From CALCKW01 sp033852095 (GTDB lineage: Bacteria; Pseudomonadota; Gammaproteobacteria; CALCKW01): 5,534 bases of DNA. Of the stretch, positions 1-5,534 are shown piece by piece (within the stretch, counting starts at the first letter, position 1; the number at the start of each line of letters is the position of its first letter). Position numbers and translations under genes: made by a program. Location of the stretch: contig JAWSVD010000266.1 in assembly GCA_033852095.1 (NCBI GenBank), positions 1 to 5,534 of the forward strand. Direction: 5' to 3'. The notes under the pieces are model-generated. The model saw only the letters and a program-made list of their open reading frames with translations, did no database searches and was not told the DNA's origin.

Positions 1-119
1 GGCTCGAAGTGCTTGTCGTATTCGCCGCTGAAGGCGCGTTCGGTGCCGCTTTGCTGCGTGACCTGAAATTGCTCGGGGTTGAGCGCGGCGATGGCCGCTT
101 CGGTTTTTTCGAATTTCAT
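1..119 (-). CDS. msrB: Peptide methionine-(R)-S-oxide reductase MsrB, N-terminal fragment (runs off left edge)
   Basis: MsrB reduces the R-epimer of methionine sulfoxide in proteins, repairing oxidative damage in the cytoplasm with thioredoxin as usual reductant. Only the first 39 codons are visible. They contain the family's N-terminal signature: LNPEQFQVTQ at residues 13-22, then SGTERAFSGEY at 24-34, matching the MsrB pattern of VTQ, GTE and F-(S/T)-G-E-Y. The metal-binding CxxC pairs and the catalytic cysteine lie outside the window and cannot be checked. The ATG at 119-117 has an AAGG ribosome-binding core eight bases upstream. The frame stays open back to a TAA at 191-189, but the intervening Lys/Asn/Thr-rich codons include no ATG, GTG or TTG, so this start is well supported. 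The gene lies downstream of lpoP on the same strand but about 430 bases away, so it probably has its own promoter. The family call is confident; completeness is unknown. Confidence 0.87.
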   Translation of the reverse strand, partial: MKFEKTEAAIAALNPEQFQVTQQSGTERAFSGEYDKHFE

Positions 120-548
120 TTCTGCGGCCTTCTTTGTTTTGGTTTTAGGGTTGTTTTGTTGGGTGGCGTTGTTGTTGGGCTTGGGTCTTTAATAACTGTT
201 TGGAACATTGTCCGGCTGTTCGCGCCGGAGTGATGTCGAGCATTTCCGGCTGCGCGCCCCGGACTAAAGCCGAACCTACAAGTGACCTCGCCGGCTGCGC
301 GACCGAGTTAAAGCCGATAACTACAGGGTACGCCGCAAGGGGTGAGGCCGGTAATTTCAGCGGGCTGGGTCGGCTGCACATCTCAGTTCTATTTAAGCTT
401 CGGTCAGGGGGTTCTTTTGGAACCTTTTGTCCAACTGCGCGTCCCAGAATTAATTCAAATCTACACTAATAGCATTCGGGCCTGCACTGCTTTTTTTACA
501 CCAGCAGCATGCACATTTGAAGTGCGAGGGCTGTTTCGGACCCGGTGA
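120..548. other. Gene-poor intergenic region between lpoP and msrB
   Basis: About 430 bases lie between the start of msrB and the end of the lpoP-like gene. The msrB-proximal part (120-190) is A/C-rich on the msrB strand and probably forms its leader. The middle (212-380) carries repeated CCGGCTG-type motifs, including two clear REP-like units. The lpoP-proximal part (380-548) is more A+T-rich and shows no recognisable gene or clean promoter. Short open frames exist on both strands (such as 200-469 plus and 145-381 minus). They lack good ribosome-binding sites, resemble no family I know, and largely translate the repeats, so I do not call them. A five-base-pair inverted repeat at 410-424 followed by TTTT is too weak to call a terminator. 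Confidence 0.6.
246..324 (-). repeat. Two tandem REP-like units with GTAG heads (246-279 and 291-324)
   Basis: On the plus strand both units begin CCGGCTGCGCG (246-256, 291-301). Both then share TAAAGCCGA (265-273, 309-317) and end in CTAC (276-279, 321-324), with 45 bases between unit starts. On the minus strand each therefore begins GTAG, followed shortly by an imperfect palindrome: CGGCTTTAGTCCG in unit 1 and CGGCTTTAACTCG in unit 2. The hairpins keep the same shape: C-G and G-C outer pairs, a mismatch at the fourth position, and an inner pair that changes from T-G to T-A. A GTAG head before a mismatched short hairpin is the known form of REP elements served by RAYT transposases in Pseudomonas and relatives. 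The repeat is seen directly; membership of a genome-wide REP family is inference. Confidence 0.55.
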
Positions 549-1034
549 TCAGGCGGTGAGCTTTTCGCGGCAGGCGTCGATCAGGCGGTCCAGCCGGGTG
601 CGTTGGCTGGCGCTGGGGTTCAGCGACAGACCACGCTGGGCGAGTTGCAGGGCTTGTTCGGGGTTGTCCAGCAGCAGGTGGTTGCGCGCCAGCTCGTAGT
701 AAGTCTCTGGGTCGCGCGGGGAGATGCGCAGCGCGCGTTCTAACAGGGCGACCGCCCGCTGGTAATCGCCCTTGTCGCCTTCGGCGCTGGCCAGTTGGCG
801 CATGCGCTTGGCCGCTGGCAGGCTGCTGGGCGCGCTCTTCTCCACGCGCACGTCGCGCTCGGGCTGCTGCGGAACAATCAGCGCGGCCTCTGGCTCTTCG
901 ACACGCGGCGACTGCTCAGGTGCGGATGTTTGCTGGCGGCTCGCCTGCTCATAGGGCACAACCGCACAGGCGCTCAGGGTCGCGAGCACTGATAAGGTGA
1001 CCACACGGGAAAGGCGAGTACTCAACGACACCAT
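549..1034 (-). CDS. lpoP: TPR outer-membrane lipoprotein, probable LpoP-type activator of PBP1b
   Basis: This 161-residue protein has a lipoprotein signal peptide: basic residues near the start, a hydrophobic stretch at about 11-22, and a lipobox LSAC with the lipidated Cys at 23. The next residue is Ala rather than Asp, which by the usual sorting rule favours the outer membrane. Residues 24-75 are rich in Pro, Gln and Glu and look like a flexible tether. Residues 77-142 hold two tetratricopeptide-type helical hairpins, with GDYQRAVALLERAL (89-102) and PEQALQLAQRGLSLNP (125-140) as the clearest parts. The gene follows mrcB and overlaps it by 13 bases (1022-1034), suggesting one transcript and coupled translation. 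In Pseudomonas aeruginosa, LpoP is a TPR lipoprotein encoded with PBP1b and needed for its function, taking the place of E. coli LpoB. The name rests on architecture and position, not on alignment. A generic TPR lipoprotein is the alternative. The ATG at 1034 has a GAAGAG-like site upstream. Confidence 0.8.
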   Translation of the reverse strand: MVSLSTRLSRVVTLSVLATLSACAVVPYEQASRQQTSAPEQSPRVEEPEAALIVPQQPERDVRVEKSAPSSLPAAKRMRQLASAEGDKGDYQRAVALLERALRISPRDPETYYELARNHLLLDNPEQALQLAQRGLSLNPSASQRTRLDRLIDACREKLTA

Positions 1035-3346
1035 ATTCTTAACTCTTCAATGATCGCCAGCGAGGCTTTTTGGTAGGGCAATGCTACCGCACCTGAGCAG
1101 CGTTCGGGCACCAGTTTGCCGCTTTGCAAATTTGTTGCGCGATAGACAATGCCGTCCGGGGTCCGGGATTCGAGGCCTTTTTCGCCGATTCCCGCCATGA
1201 AGGCCGACCACACTTCCAATGCGCCGCTGCTGCCCGTGACCGGCGTGGGGCCGTTGTCGTCGCGGCCCATCCACACCACCGCGAGATACTGCCCACCGTA
1301 ACCCGCAAACCAGCTGTCGCGCTGGTCGTTGGAGGTGCCCGTCTTGCCCGCAAACGCAGCTTCGGGGGGATTATACCAATAGGCGCGCCGACCGGTGCCG
1401 CTGCGCATGACGGTCTGCAGCGCAAACTGCAGCTGGTGCACGGCATCTGCAGCAAAGCGGCGCTCCAAGCGCAGCGGGTAGCGCTTCAACAGCTCCCCGT
1501 CCTGCGCCTGAATGGAGCGGATCACCCGCCGTGGCACACGAAAGCCGTTGCCGGCGATGGTCTGAAACAGGCCCAGCACGTCCACAGGTGCCAGATCAAT
1601 TGCACCTAAAAGCACCGATGGCAAGGGGGCGATTTCTTCTTCGTGCCCCAGCCGCCGCACCGTGTCGAGCACCTGCTCTACCCCCAGGTCCATGCCGAGG
1701 TTAACAGTCGCTTGGTTCAGGGATTTGCTCAGGCCACGCAGCAGGCTGACTTGACCGTTGCTCTCGCCGTTGAAATTTTGCGGCTGCCAAAAACTGCCGT
1801 CGGGCTGTTCGATGGAAATGGGCTCATCGCGCAGCGGCGTGGCCAAGTGGTAGCTCTCGGGCTGCTCCAGCGCGGTCAGGTAGACGGCCGGTTTGATCAA
1901 CGAGCCGATGTGCCGCCGCGCGTCCAGGGCGCGGTTAAAGCCGGCGTAGCGCGGCTCGCGCCCGCCGATCATCGCCAGCACTTCGCCGGTGTCCACCGAG
2001 GACACCACCGCCGCTGTCTCCAGCTCGTGCAGGCGCTCGCTGTCCATCGTTTGCTGGTTTTGGATGCGCGGGTAGGCCGTGGCGACGGCTGCCTCCAGCT
2101 GGCGCTGCACCAGCGGGTCAAAATTGGTGTGGATGGCCAGGCCGTTGCGCTGCAGGTCTTTGACTTCGTATTCGGCCTCCAGCTGACGGCGCACCAGATC
2201 CAAATAAGCCGGCTGTTGCCGCACCGCCCCGCCCTGCGCAAGGCCCAGCGGCTGCGCCATTGCCGCGGCGAGTTGTGCGTCACTCAACACCTCATGCTTG
2301 TGCATCAACTTCAATACGATGCTTCGGCGCCCTTTCGCGCGCTCGGGGTGCCGCAGGGGGTTGTAATAGCTGGGACCCTTGAGGATGCCTACCAGCAGCG
2401 CGTATTCGTGGGTGCGCAGTTCGCGCAGCGGGCGCGAGAAATAATACATGCTGGCCAACCCAAAGCCGTGCACGGCGCGGGAGCGATCCTGCGCAAAAAA
2501 CACCTCGTTGATGTACGCGAGCAGTATCTCGTCTTTTCCATAGCGGTAGTCGAGCAGCAAAGCCATTTGCCACTCGATGAGCTTGCGTTTGATGGTGCGT
2601 TCTTGGGTTAAGAACAGGTTTTTCACCAGCTGTTGGGTCAACGTGCTGCCGCCCTGCGCGTAGCGGCCCTCGCGGATATTGACCCAAATCGCGCGCAAGA
2701 TGCCGCGCGGGGAAATGCCGTGGTGATCGTAGAAACGCGGGTCCTCCACCGACAGCAGCGCCTGTTTCAGCCCCTCTGGCAGCTCGTGCTCGGTGACCAG
2801 CAAGCGGTCTTCGCTCTGCGCCGGTGAGATCCGCCCCACCAACACCGGCTCCAGCCGGGCAATCGCCACGTCGCTGCCGTCGGCATCGCGCATGTCCGTG
2901 ATGGTATCGCCCTGCCAGCGCAGCGTGATGCGCGTGGTCGGCTCGCGCCCGTCGGGGAAGCGAAAACCGCGCGTGTGCACGGTGAAGCTGTCACCCAAAA
3001 CATCGTAGTGACCCGGCCCAAAACGCTCGCTGCGGCGGTAACCCAACAGGCCGAGTTCGTAGAGCAGCTCATCCTGGCTCAGCTTCTGGCCCACGTAGAG
3101 CTCGAGCGGTCGGGCGTAGACGCGCGCGGCGATGGACCATTTTTGGCCTTCGAACACTTCCTGGATACGGGCGTCCATGCGCTGCACGGTGCGCCAGGCA
3201 AAAAAACCAGTGACCAGCATCGCCAACAGCAAGATCAACAGCACAACCCAGAGCCAAAAACGGCGGCGACGAAATCGCCCTCGCCAGCCGGTGGCCGCTA
3301 CACGTGTGGGCTCAGGCTGATGTTTCGGTGTGGCTTGCTTGTTCAT
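1022..3346 (-). CDS. mrcB: Penicillin-binding protein 1b (bifunctional glycosyltransferase/transpeptidase)
   Basis: A class A PBP of 774 residues that polymerises lipid II into glycan strands and cross-links the stem peptides on the periplasmic face of the inner membrane. Domains in order: basic cytoplasmic tail (1-30); one membrane helix (about 31-51); a UB2H-like regulatory domain (about 75-165); GT51 glycosyltransferase (about 185-355) with catalytic Glu201 in EDPRFYDHHG, GGSTLTQQLVKN at 232-243, the RTIKRKL helix at 250-256 and probable second Glu281 in NEVFFAQ; then the transpeptidase domain with nucleophile Ser482 in SLIK (482-485), SLN at 542-544 and KTG at 668-670. All key motifs are intact. 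UB2H is where outer-membrane activators bind in E. coli, fitting the activator gene immediately downstream. The ATG at 3346 has no strong ribosome-binding site: AAAGG lies about 14 bases upstream. The length fits the family, with the membrane anchor close to the N-terminus. The only two cysteines are near the C-terminus (750 and 773). Confidence 0.97.
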   Translation of the reverse strand: MNKQATPKHQPEPTRVAATGWRGRFRRRRFWLWVVLLILLLAMLVTGFFAWRTVQRMDARIQEVFEGQKWSIAARVYARPLELYVGQKLSQDELLYELGLLGYRRSERFGPGHYDVLGDSFTVHTRGFRFPDGREPTTRITLRWQGDTITDMRDADGSDVAIARLEPVLVGRISPAQSEDRLLVTEHELPEGLKQALLSVEDPRFYDHHGISPRGILRAIWVNIREGRYAQGGSTLTQQLVKNLFLTQERTIKRKLIEWQMALLLDYRYGKDEILLAYINEVFFAQDRSRAVHGFGLASMYYFSRPLRELRTHEYALLVGILKGPSYYNPLRHPERAKGRRSIVLKLMHKHEVLSDAQLAAAMAQPLGLAQGGAVRQQPAYLDLVRRQLEAEYEVKDLQRNGLAIHTNFDPLVQRQLEAAVATAYPRIQNQQTMDSERLHELETAAVVSSVDTGEVLAMIGGREPRYAGFNRALDARRHIGSLIKPAVYLTALEQPESYHLATPLRDEPISIEQPDGSFWQPQNFNGESNGQVSLLRGLSKSLNQATVNLGMDLGVEQVLDTVRRLGHEEEIAPLPSVLLGAIDLAPVDVLGLFQTIAGNGFRVPRRVIRSIQAQDGELLKRYPLRLERRFAADAVHQLQFALQTVMRSGTGRRAYWYNPPEAAFAGKTGTSNDQRDSWFAGYGGQYLAVVWMGRDDNGPTPVTGSSGALEVWSAFMAGIGEKGLESRTPDGIVYRATNLQSGKLVPERCSGAVALPYQKASLAIIEELRIWCR

Positions 3347-3402
3347 CTTGCAAAAAATTACCTTTGATTAAAGGGTGTTACAGTGCGTTGTCGATGAGTC
3401 GC

Positions 3403-3407
3403 GGGAG
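3403..3407 (+). promoter_or_regulatory. Ribosome-binding site of the DUF962 gene
   Basis: GGGAG at 3403-3407 sits seven bases before the ATG at 3415. It decides the start: the frame is open back to a GTG at 3304, but that start would lie inside the divergent mrcB gene and add 37 residues with no family likeness. Confidence 0.7.
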
Positions 3408-3413
3408 ATTATA
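3408..3413 (-). promoter_or_regulatory. Candidate -10 box for mrcB
   Basis: The minus strand reads TATAAT, a perfect sigma-70 -10 hexamer, 62 bases upstream of the mrcB ATG. Transcription would start near 3400 and give a leader of roughly 55 bases. No good -35 hexamer is found 16-18 bases further upstream, so the call rests on the -10 alone. It overlaps the translation-initiation region of the divergent plus-strand gene. Confidence 0.3.
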
Positions 3414-3414
3414 C

Positions 3415-3840
3415 ATGGCAACACTTGATCACTGGTTATCCGCCTACGCGGAGTCACACCAACACCCCACCAACAAAAAGCTGCACAACTACTGCGTACC
3501 GGCAATATTTTTTGTGCTGGTGGCGCTGCTGTGGAAAATCTCACCGCTGTTGTTCTTTGTGTGCGCCGCGGCGGCCACCTGGTTCTATTACCGCCTGTCG
3601 CCACAAATCGGCGTGGCGGGCGCCGCGGCCATATTGGCCTGTGCTCTGCTGCAAGCCGCACTGAACTTTGGCTTTGTCACACTCTGTGTGGTGTTTATCG
3701 CCGCGTGGGTAGGACAATTCTACGGCCACAAAGTTGAGGGCAAAAAGCCCAGTTTTTTTGATGATCTGAAGTTTTTGCTGATCGGGCCACTGTGGGTGGC
3801 CGAGCCCTGGCTGCGCAAGCGAGGTTTGATGGGCGGCTAG
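3415..3840 (+). CDS. DUF962 / Mpo1-like small membrane protein
   Basis: This 141-residue protein carries the DUF962 (YGL010w/Mpo1-like) pattern. A His-rich N-terminal motif HQHPTNKKLHNYCVP spans residues 15-29, with His15, His17, Asn20 and His24. Three or four hydrophobic segments follow (about 27-58 as two helices, 65-81, 83-100). The second conserved motif is GQFYGHKVEGKKPSFFDDL (100-118), then a C-terminal LLIGPLWV segment (121-128). Yeast Mpo1 is an Fe(II)-dependent dioxygenase that shortens 2-hydroxy fatty acids by alpha-oxidation, using conserved histidines. Both histidine motifs are present here, so a related metal-dependent membrane activity is possible, but bacterial members are not characterised to my knowledge. 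The start at 3415 is chosen for its GGGAG site and because the family motifs begin a few residues later. The gene is divergent from mrcB and convergent with lipA, so it is probably a single-gene transcript. Family assignment is fairly sure; function is unknown. Confidence 0.85.
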   Translation: MATLDHWLSAYAESHQHPTNKKLHNYCVPAIFFVLVALLWKISPLLFFVCAAAATWFYYRLSPQIGVAGAAAILACALLQAALNFGFVTLCVVFIAAWVGQFYGHKVEGKKPSFFDDLKFLLIGPLWVAEPWLRKRGLMGG

Positions 3841-3858
3841 CCGAGAGGGGAAGCCGCC
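3832..3858. repeat. Inverted repeat spanning the DUF962 stop codon, in the convergent gap
   Basis: GGCGGCT at 3832-3838 is perfectly complementary to AGCCGCC at 3852-3858, leaving a 13-base loop. A separate perfect ten-base palindrome, CGGCTAGCCG, covers 3834-3843 and would compete with the larger hairpin. The structure lies in the 41-base gap between two convergent genes, where a shared terminator would be expected. Neither side has a T-run, so it is not a canonical intrinsic terminator. It might protect 3' ends, or be chance in G+C-rich sequence. Confidence 0.4.
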
Positions 3859-3881
3859 GGGCTCATGCAGCACGGGGGATC

Positions 3882-4847
3882 TCAGGGCTTGACCACACCG
3901 CTCGCCTGCAGATCGGCGTGGTAGGAGCTGCGCACCATCGGGCCACTGGCCACGTGGCTAAAGCCCATCTCATACCCGTCTTTAGCGAGTTGATCGAACT
4001 CTTCAGGGGTGACGTAGCGCGCGACCGCGATGTGGTCGCGGCTGGGCTGCAGGTATTGTCCCAGGGTGAGCATGTCGACGTTGTGCGCACGCAAATCACG
4101 CATGACTTCGCGCACTTCATCGAGCTCTTCGCCCAAGCCCAGCATGATGCCGGATTTGGTCGGCACGTCAGGGTGTTGTTTTTTGTGCTCTTCGAGCAGA
4201 TCCAGCGACCAGTCGTAGCTGGAGCCTGGCCGCGCGGCGCGGTAGAGGCGCTGCACCGTCTCGATGTTGTGGTTGAACACATCGGGCGGGTTGTGGAACA
4301 GCGCCTCGAGCGCGCGCTCCATGCGGCCGCGAAAATCAGGCACCAGCACTTCGATTTTGGTGTCGCCGCAATGCTCGCGCACCGCCGCGATGCACTCGGC
4401 AAAATGCCCGGCCCCGCCGTCGCGCAAGTCATCTCTGTCTACCGAGGTGATCACCACGTAGCTCAGATCGAGCTTGGCGATGGCTTTGGCCAAGTTTTGT
4501 GGTTCGTCGGCGTCCAGTTTGTCTGGACGGCCGTGCGCCACGTCACAGAAAGCACAGCGGCGGGTGCAGATGCCGCCCATGATCATGAAAGTGGCCGTAC
4601 CCGCGCCAAAACACTCGCCCAAATTGGGGCAGTTCGCCTCTTCACACACCGAGTGCAGGTCGAGCTCGCGCATCATGCGTTTGATCTCAGCCACTTTGGG
4701 GGAAGAATGCGCCTTGGCCCTGATCCAACTGGGTTTGCGCAACAGAGTCTCGCTGCGCTGAATCTTGATCGGGATACGGCTCAGCTTGTCAGCACCGCGC
4801 TGAAATTTCTCGGGGTCTTGGCGCGAGGGCGAAGTGTAATCAGTCAT
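3882..4847 (-). CDS. lipA: Lipoyl synthase LipA (radical SAM)
   Basis: LipA inserts sulfur at C6 and C8 of octanoyl groups bound to lipoyl domains of pyruvate and 2-oxoglutarate dehydrogenases and of glycine cleavage H protein. The protein has 321 residues, the same as E. coli LipA. It shows both iron-sulfur sites: the auxiliary cluster cysteines at 68, 73 and 79 (CEEANCPNLGEC), which supplies the sulfur, and the radical SAM CxxxCxxC at 94, 98 and 101 (CTRRCAFC). The C-terminal RSSYH motif (306-310) supplies the serine that also ligates the auxiliary cluster. Other family blocks are VVITSVDRDDL (131-141), SGIMLGLGE (232-240) and LTLGQYLQPS (260-269). The ATG at 4847 has a GGGA site six bases upstream. 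It lies 33 bases after the lipB stop on the same strand, so the two are probably one operon. All known key residues are intact. Confidence 0.98.
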   Translation of the reverse strand: MTDYTSPSRQDPEKFQRGADKLSRIPIKIQRSETLLRKPSWIRAKAHSSPKVAEIKRMMRELDLHSVCEEANCPNLGECFGAGTATFMIMGGICTRRCAFCDVAHGRPDKLDADEPQNLAKAIAKLDLSYVVITSVDRDDLRDGGAGHFAECIAAVREHCGDTKIEVLVPDFRGRMERALEALFHNPPDVFNHNIETVQRLYRAARPGSSYDWSLDLLEEHKKQHPDVPTKSGIMLGLGEELDEVREVMRDLRAHNVDMLTLGQYLQPSRDHIAVARYVTPEEFDQLAKDGYEMGFSHVASGPMVRSSYHADLQASGVVKP

Positions 4848-4880
4848 CTGTGTTCCCAGTGCCAGCTCACGGGTGGCATT

Positions 4881-5534
4881 TCAGTCGTTAGGCAGCGGCG
4901 GCAAGCCCTGCGTGATATCTAGCCCAGTATACTTCAAGTGGGCGGCCAGCTGGCTGACCAGACGTTGCCCCATCTCGTCGACATTGCCAGCAAGGCCAAT
5001 CGCCGTGGTGCTGGTGACCGCCTGACCTGCGTACCCACAGGGGTTAATGCGCTGGTAGGGGGTCAGATCCAGGTCCACGTTCAGGGCCACGCCGTGGTAA
5101 CAGCGACCCTTGCGCACCCGCAGACCAAGCGCTGCAATCTTCGCGCCCTGCACGTACACCCCCGGCGCGTGGGGGTCGGCGGCGGCCAGCACGTCATGTT
5201 CAGCCAGCAGAGAAATCACGGCAGATTCCAGTGCCGTCACCGCGGTGCGCACGCCCCAGCCGCTGCGCCGCAGGTCCGCCAACAGATAGAGCACCACCTG
5301 TCCCGGCCCGTGGTAAGTGATCTGCCCGCCGCGGTCGCTCTGCACCACGGGGATATCCCCTGCGTCCAGTACATGTTCAGCCTTGCCCGCCTGCCCTTGG
5401 GTGAACACCGGTTCGTGCTCCACCAGCCAGATTTCATCTTGGGTGCCCGCATCGCGACTGTCAGTGAATGCGCGCTGGGCCTCAAACACCGTGCTGTAGT
5501 CGAGCCGCCCGAGCTGCCGCAGCAGGTAGGTTTT
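4881..5534 (-). CDS. lipB: Octanoyltransferase LipB, missing only its extreme N-terminus (runs off right edge)
   Basis: LipB transfers octanoate from acyl carrier protein to a lysine of lipoyl domains, forming the substrate for LipA. The frame is open to the window's end, giving 217 visible residues that begin KTYLLRQLGRLDYS. The LRQLG block matches the start of E. coli LipB (LVRQLG), so the real start lies about three codons beyond position 5534. The GTG at 5489-5487 is an internal Val codon, not the start; starting there would drop the conserved LRQLG strand. Family motifs include DEIWLVEHEPVFTQGQAGK, SDRGGQITYHGPGQ and the thioester Cys in RINPCGYAG. The paired catalytic Lys is in AKIAALGLR. 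Counting three missing residues, these fall at Lys135 and Cys169, exactly as in E. coli, implying no indels up to that point. It is upstream of lipA with a 33-base gap. Confidence 0.96.
   Translation of the reverse strand, partial: KTYLLRQLGRLDYSTVFEAQRAFTDSRDAGTQDEIWLVEHEPVFTQGQAGKAEHVLDAGDIPVVQSDRGGQITYHGPGQVVLYLLADLRRSGWGVRTAVTALESAVISLLAEHDVLAAADPHAPGVYVQGAKIAALGLRVRKGRCYHGVALNVDLDLTPYQRINPCGYAGQAVTSTTAIGLAGNVDEMGQRLVSQLAAHLKYTGLDITQGLPPLPND

Noticed and set aside
145..381. 78-codon minus-strand frame upstream of msrB
   Set aside because: It translates the repeat array, has no clear ribosome-binding site, and overlaps the probable msrB leader in another frame.
410..428. Inverted repeat GGTTC/GAACC followed by TTTT, terminator-like on the plus strand
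   Set aside because: The stem is only five base pairs with two G-C-rich ends, the T-run is short, and no plus-strand gene lies upstream.
200..469. 89-codon plus-strand frame in the intergenic region
   Set aside because: No convincing ribosome-binding site or recognisable motif; it mostly translates the repeat units.
500..535. Imperfect hairpin GCAC...GTGC just after the lpoP stop as a terminator
   Set aside because: Only four continuous pairs, and no T-run follows on the lpoP strand.
1643..2611. 322-codon open frame on the plus strand opposite mrcB
   Set aside because: It is an antisense shadow of the PBP1b gene, whose catalytic motifs prove the minus-strand reading; the composition is odd (very His/Gln-rich) and there is no family likeness.
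3304..3414. N-terminal extension of the DUF962 gene from a GTG at 3304
   Set aside because: It would start inside mrcB on the other strand and cover its start region; GGGAG seven bases before the ATG at 3415 and the family's usual length support the shorter form.
4860..4878. TGCCA/TGGCA inverted repeat in the lipB-lipA gap, near the lipA ribosome-binding site
   Set aside because: A five-base-pair stem with a nine-base loop is expected by chance in G+C-rich DNA, and it leaves the GGGA site free.
3792..4922. 376-codon open frame on the plus strand opposite lipA
   Set aside because: It is longer than lipA but antisense to it, resembles no family, and is explained by strong G/C preference at lipA third positions.

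Overview
The window looks like a piece of core chromosome from a high-G+C gammaproteobacterium. The evidence is gene content and protein style: PBP1b followed by an LpoP-type TPR lipoprotein (an arrangement known from Pseudomonas), a lipB-lipA pair whose key residues fall at the E. coli positions, and third positions rich in G and C that open long meaningless antisense frames. A member of the Pseudomonadales/Cellvibrionales-like marine or environmental lineages would fit, but the genus cannot be read from this sequence. No RNA gene, CRISPR array, insertion sequence, prophage or transfer signature was seen.

Layout, left to right. (1) 1-119, minus strand: the first 39 codons of msrB (methionine sulfoxide reductase B), running off the left edge. 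(2) 120-548: about 430 bases without a credible gene. They include two 34-base REP-like units (246-279 and 291-324) inside a looser array of CCGGCTG motifs. (3) 549-3346, minus strand: mrcB (PBP1b) and, overlapping its 3' end by 13 bases, an lpoP-like outer-membrane lipoprotein gene. Together they are a likely two-gene operon for a peptidoglycan synthase and its activator. (4) 3415-3840, plus strand: a small DUF962/Mpo1-like membrane protein, divergent from mrcB across a 68-base gap. (5) 3882-4847 and 4881-5534, minus strand: lipA and lipB, transcribed lipB then lipA with a 33-base gap. lipB is missing only about its first three codons at the right edge.

How the genes work together. PBP1b polymerises and cross-links peptidoglycan, and the TPR lipoprotein is predicted to reach it from the outer membrane and stimulate it. 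LipB moves octanoyl groups from acyl carrier protein to lipoyl domains, and LipA inserts two sulfurs to make lipoate for the 2-oxoacid dehydrogenases and the glycine cleavage system. MsrB repairs oxidised methionine. The DUF962 protein has no established bacterial role; yeast Mpo1 in this family is a fatty-acid alpha-oxidation dioxygenase. No convincing intrinsic terminator was found at any gene end.

I do not see an undescribed multi-gene system here. The items most worth a second look are the REP-like repeats, the unexplained stretch 190-548, the overlapping mrcB/lpoP pair with its C-terminal cysteines, and the bacterial Mpo1-like protein.
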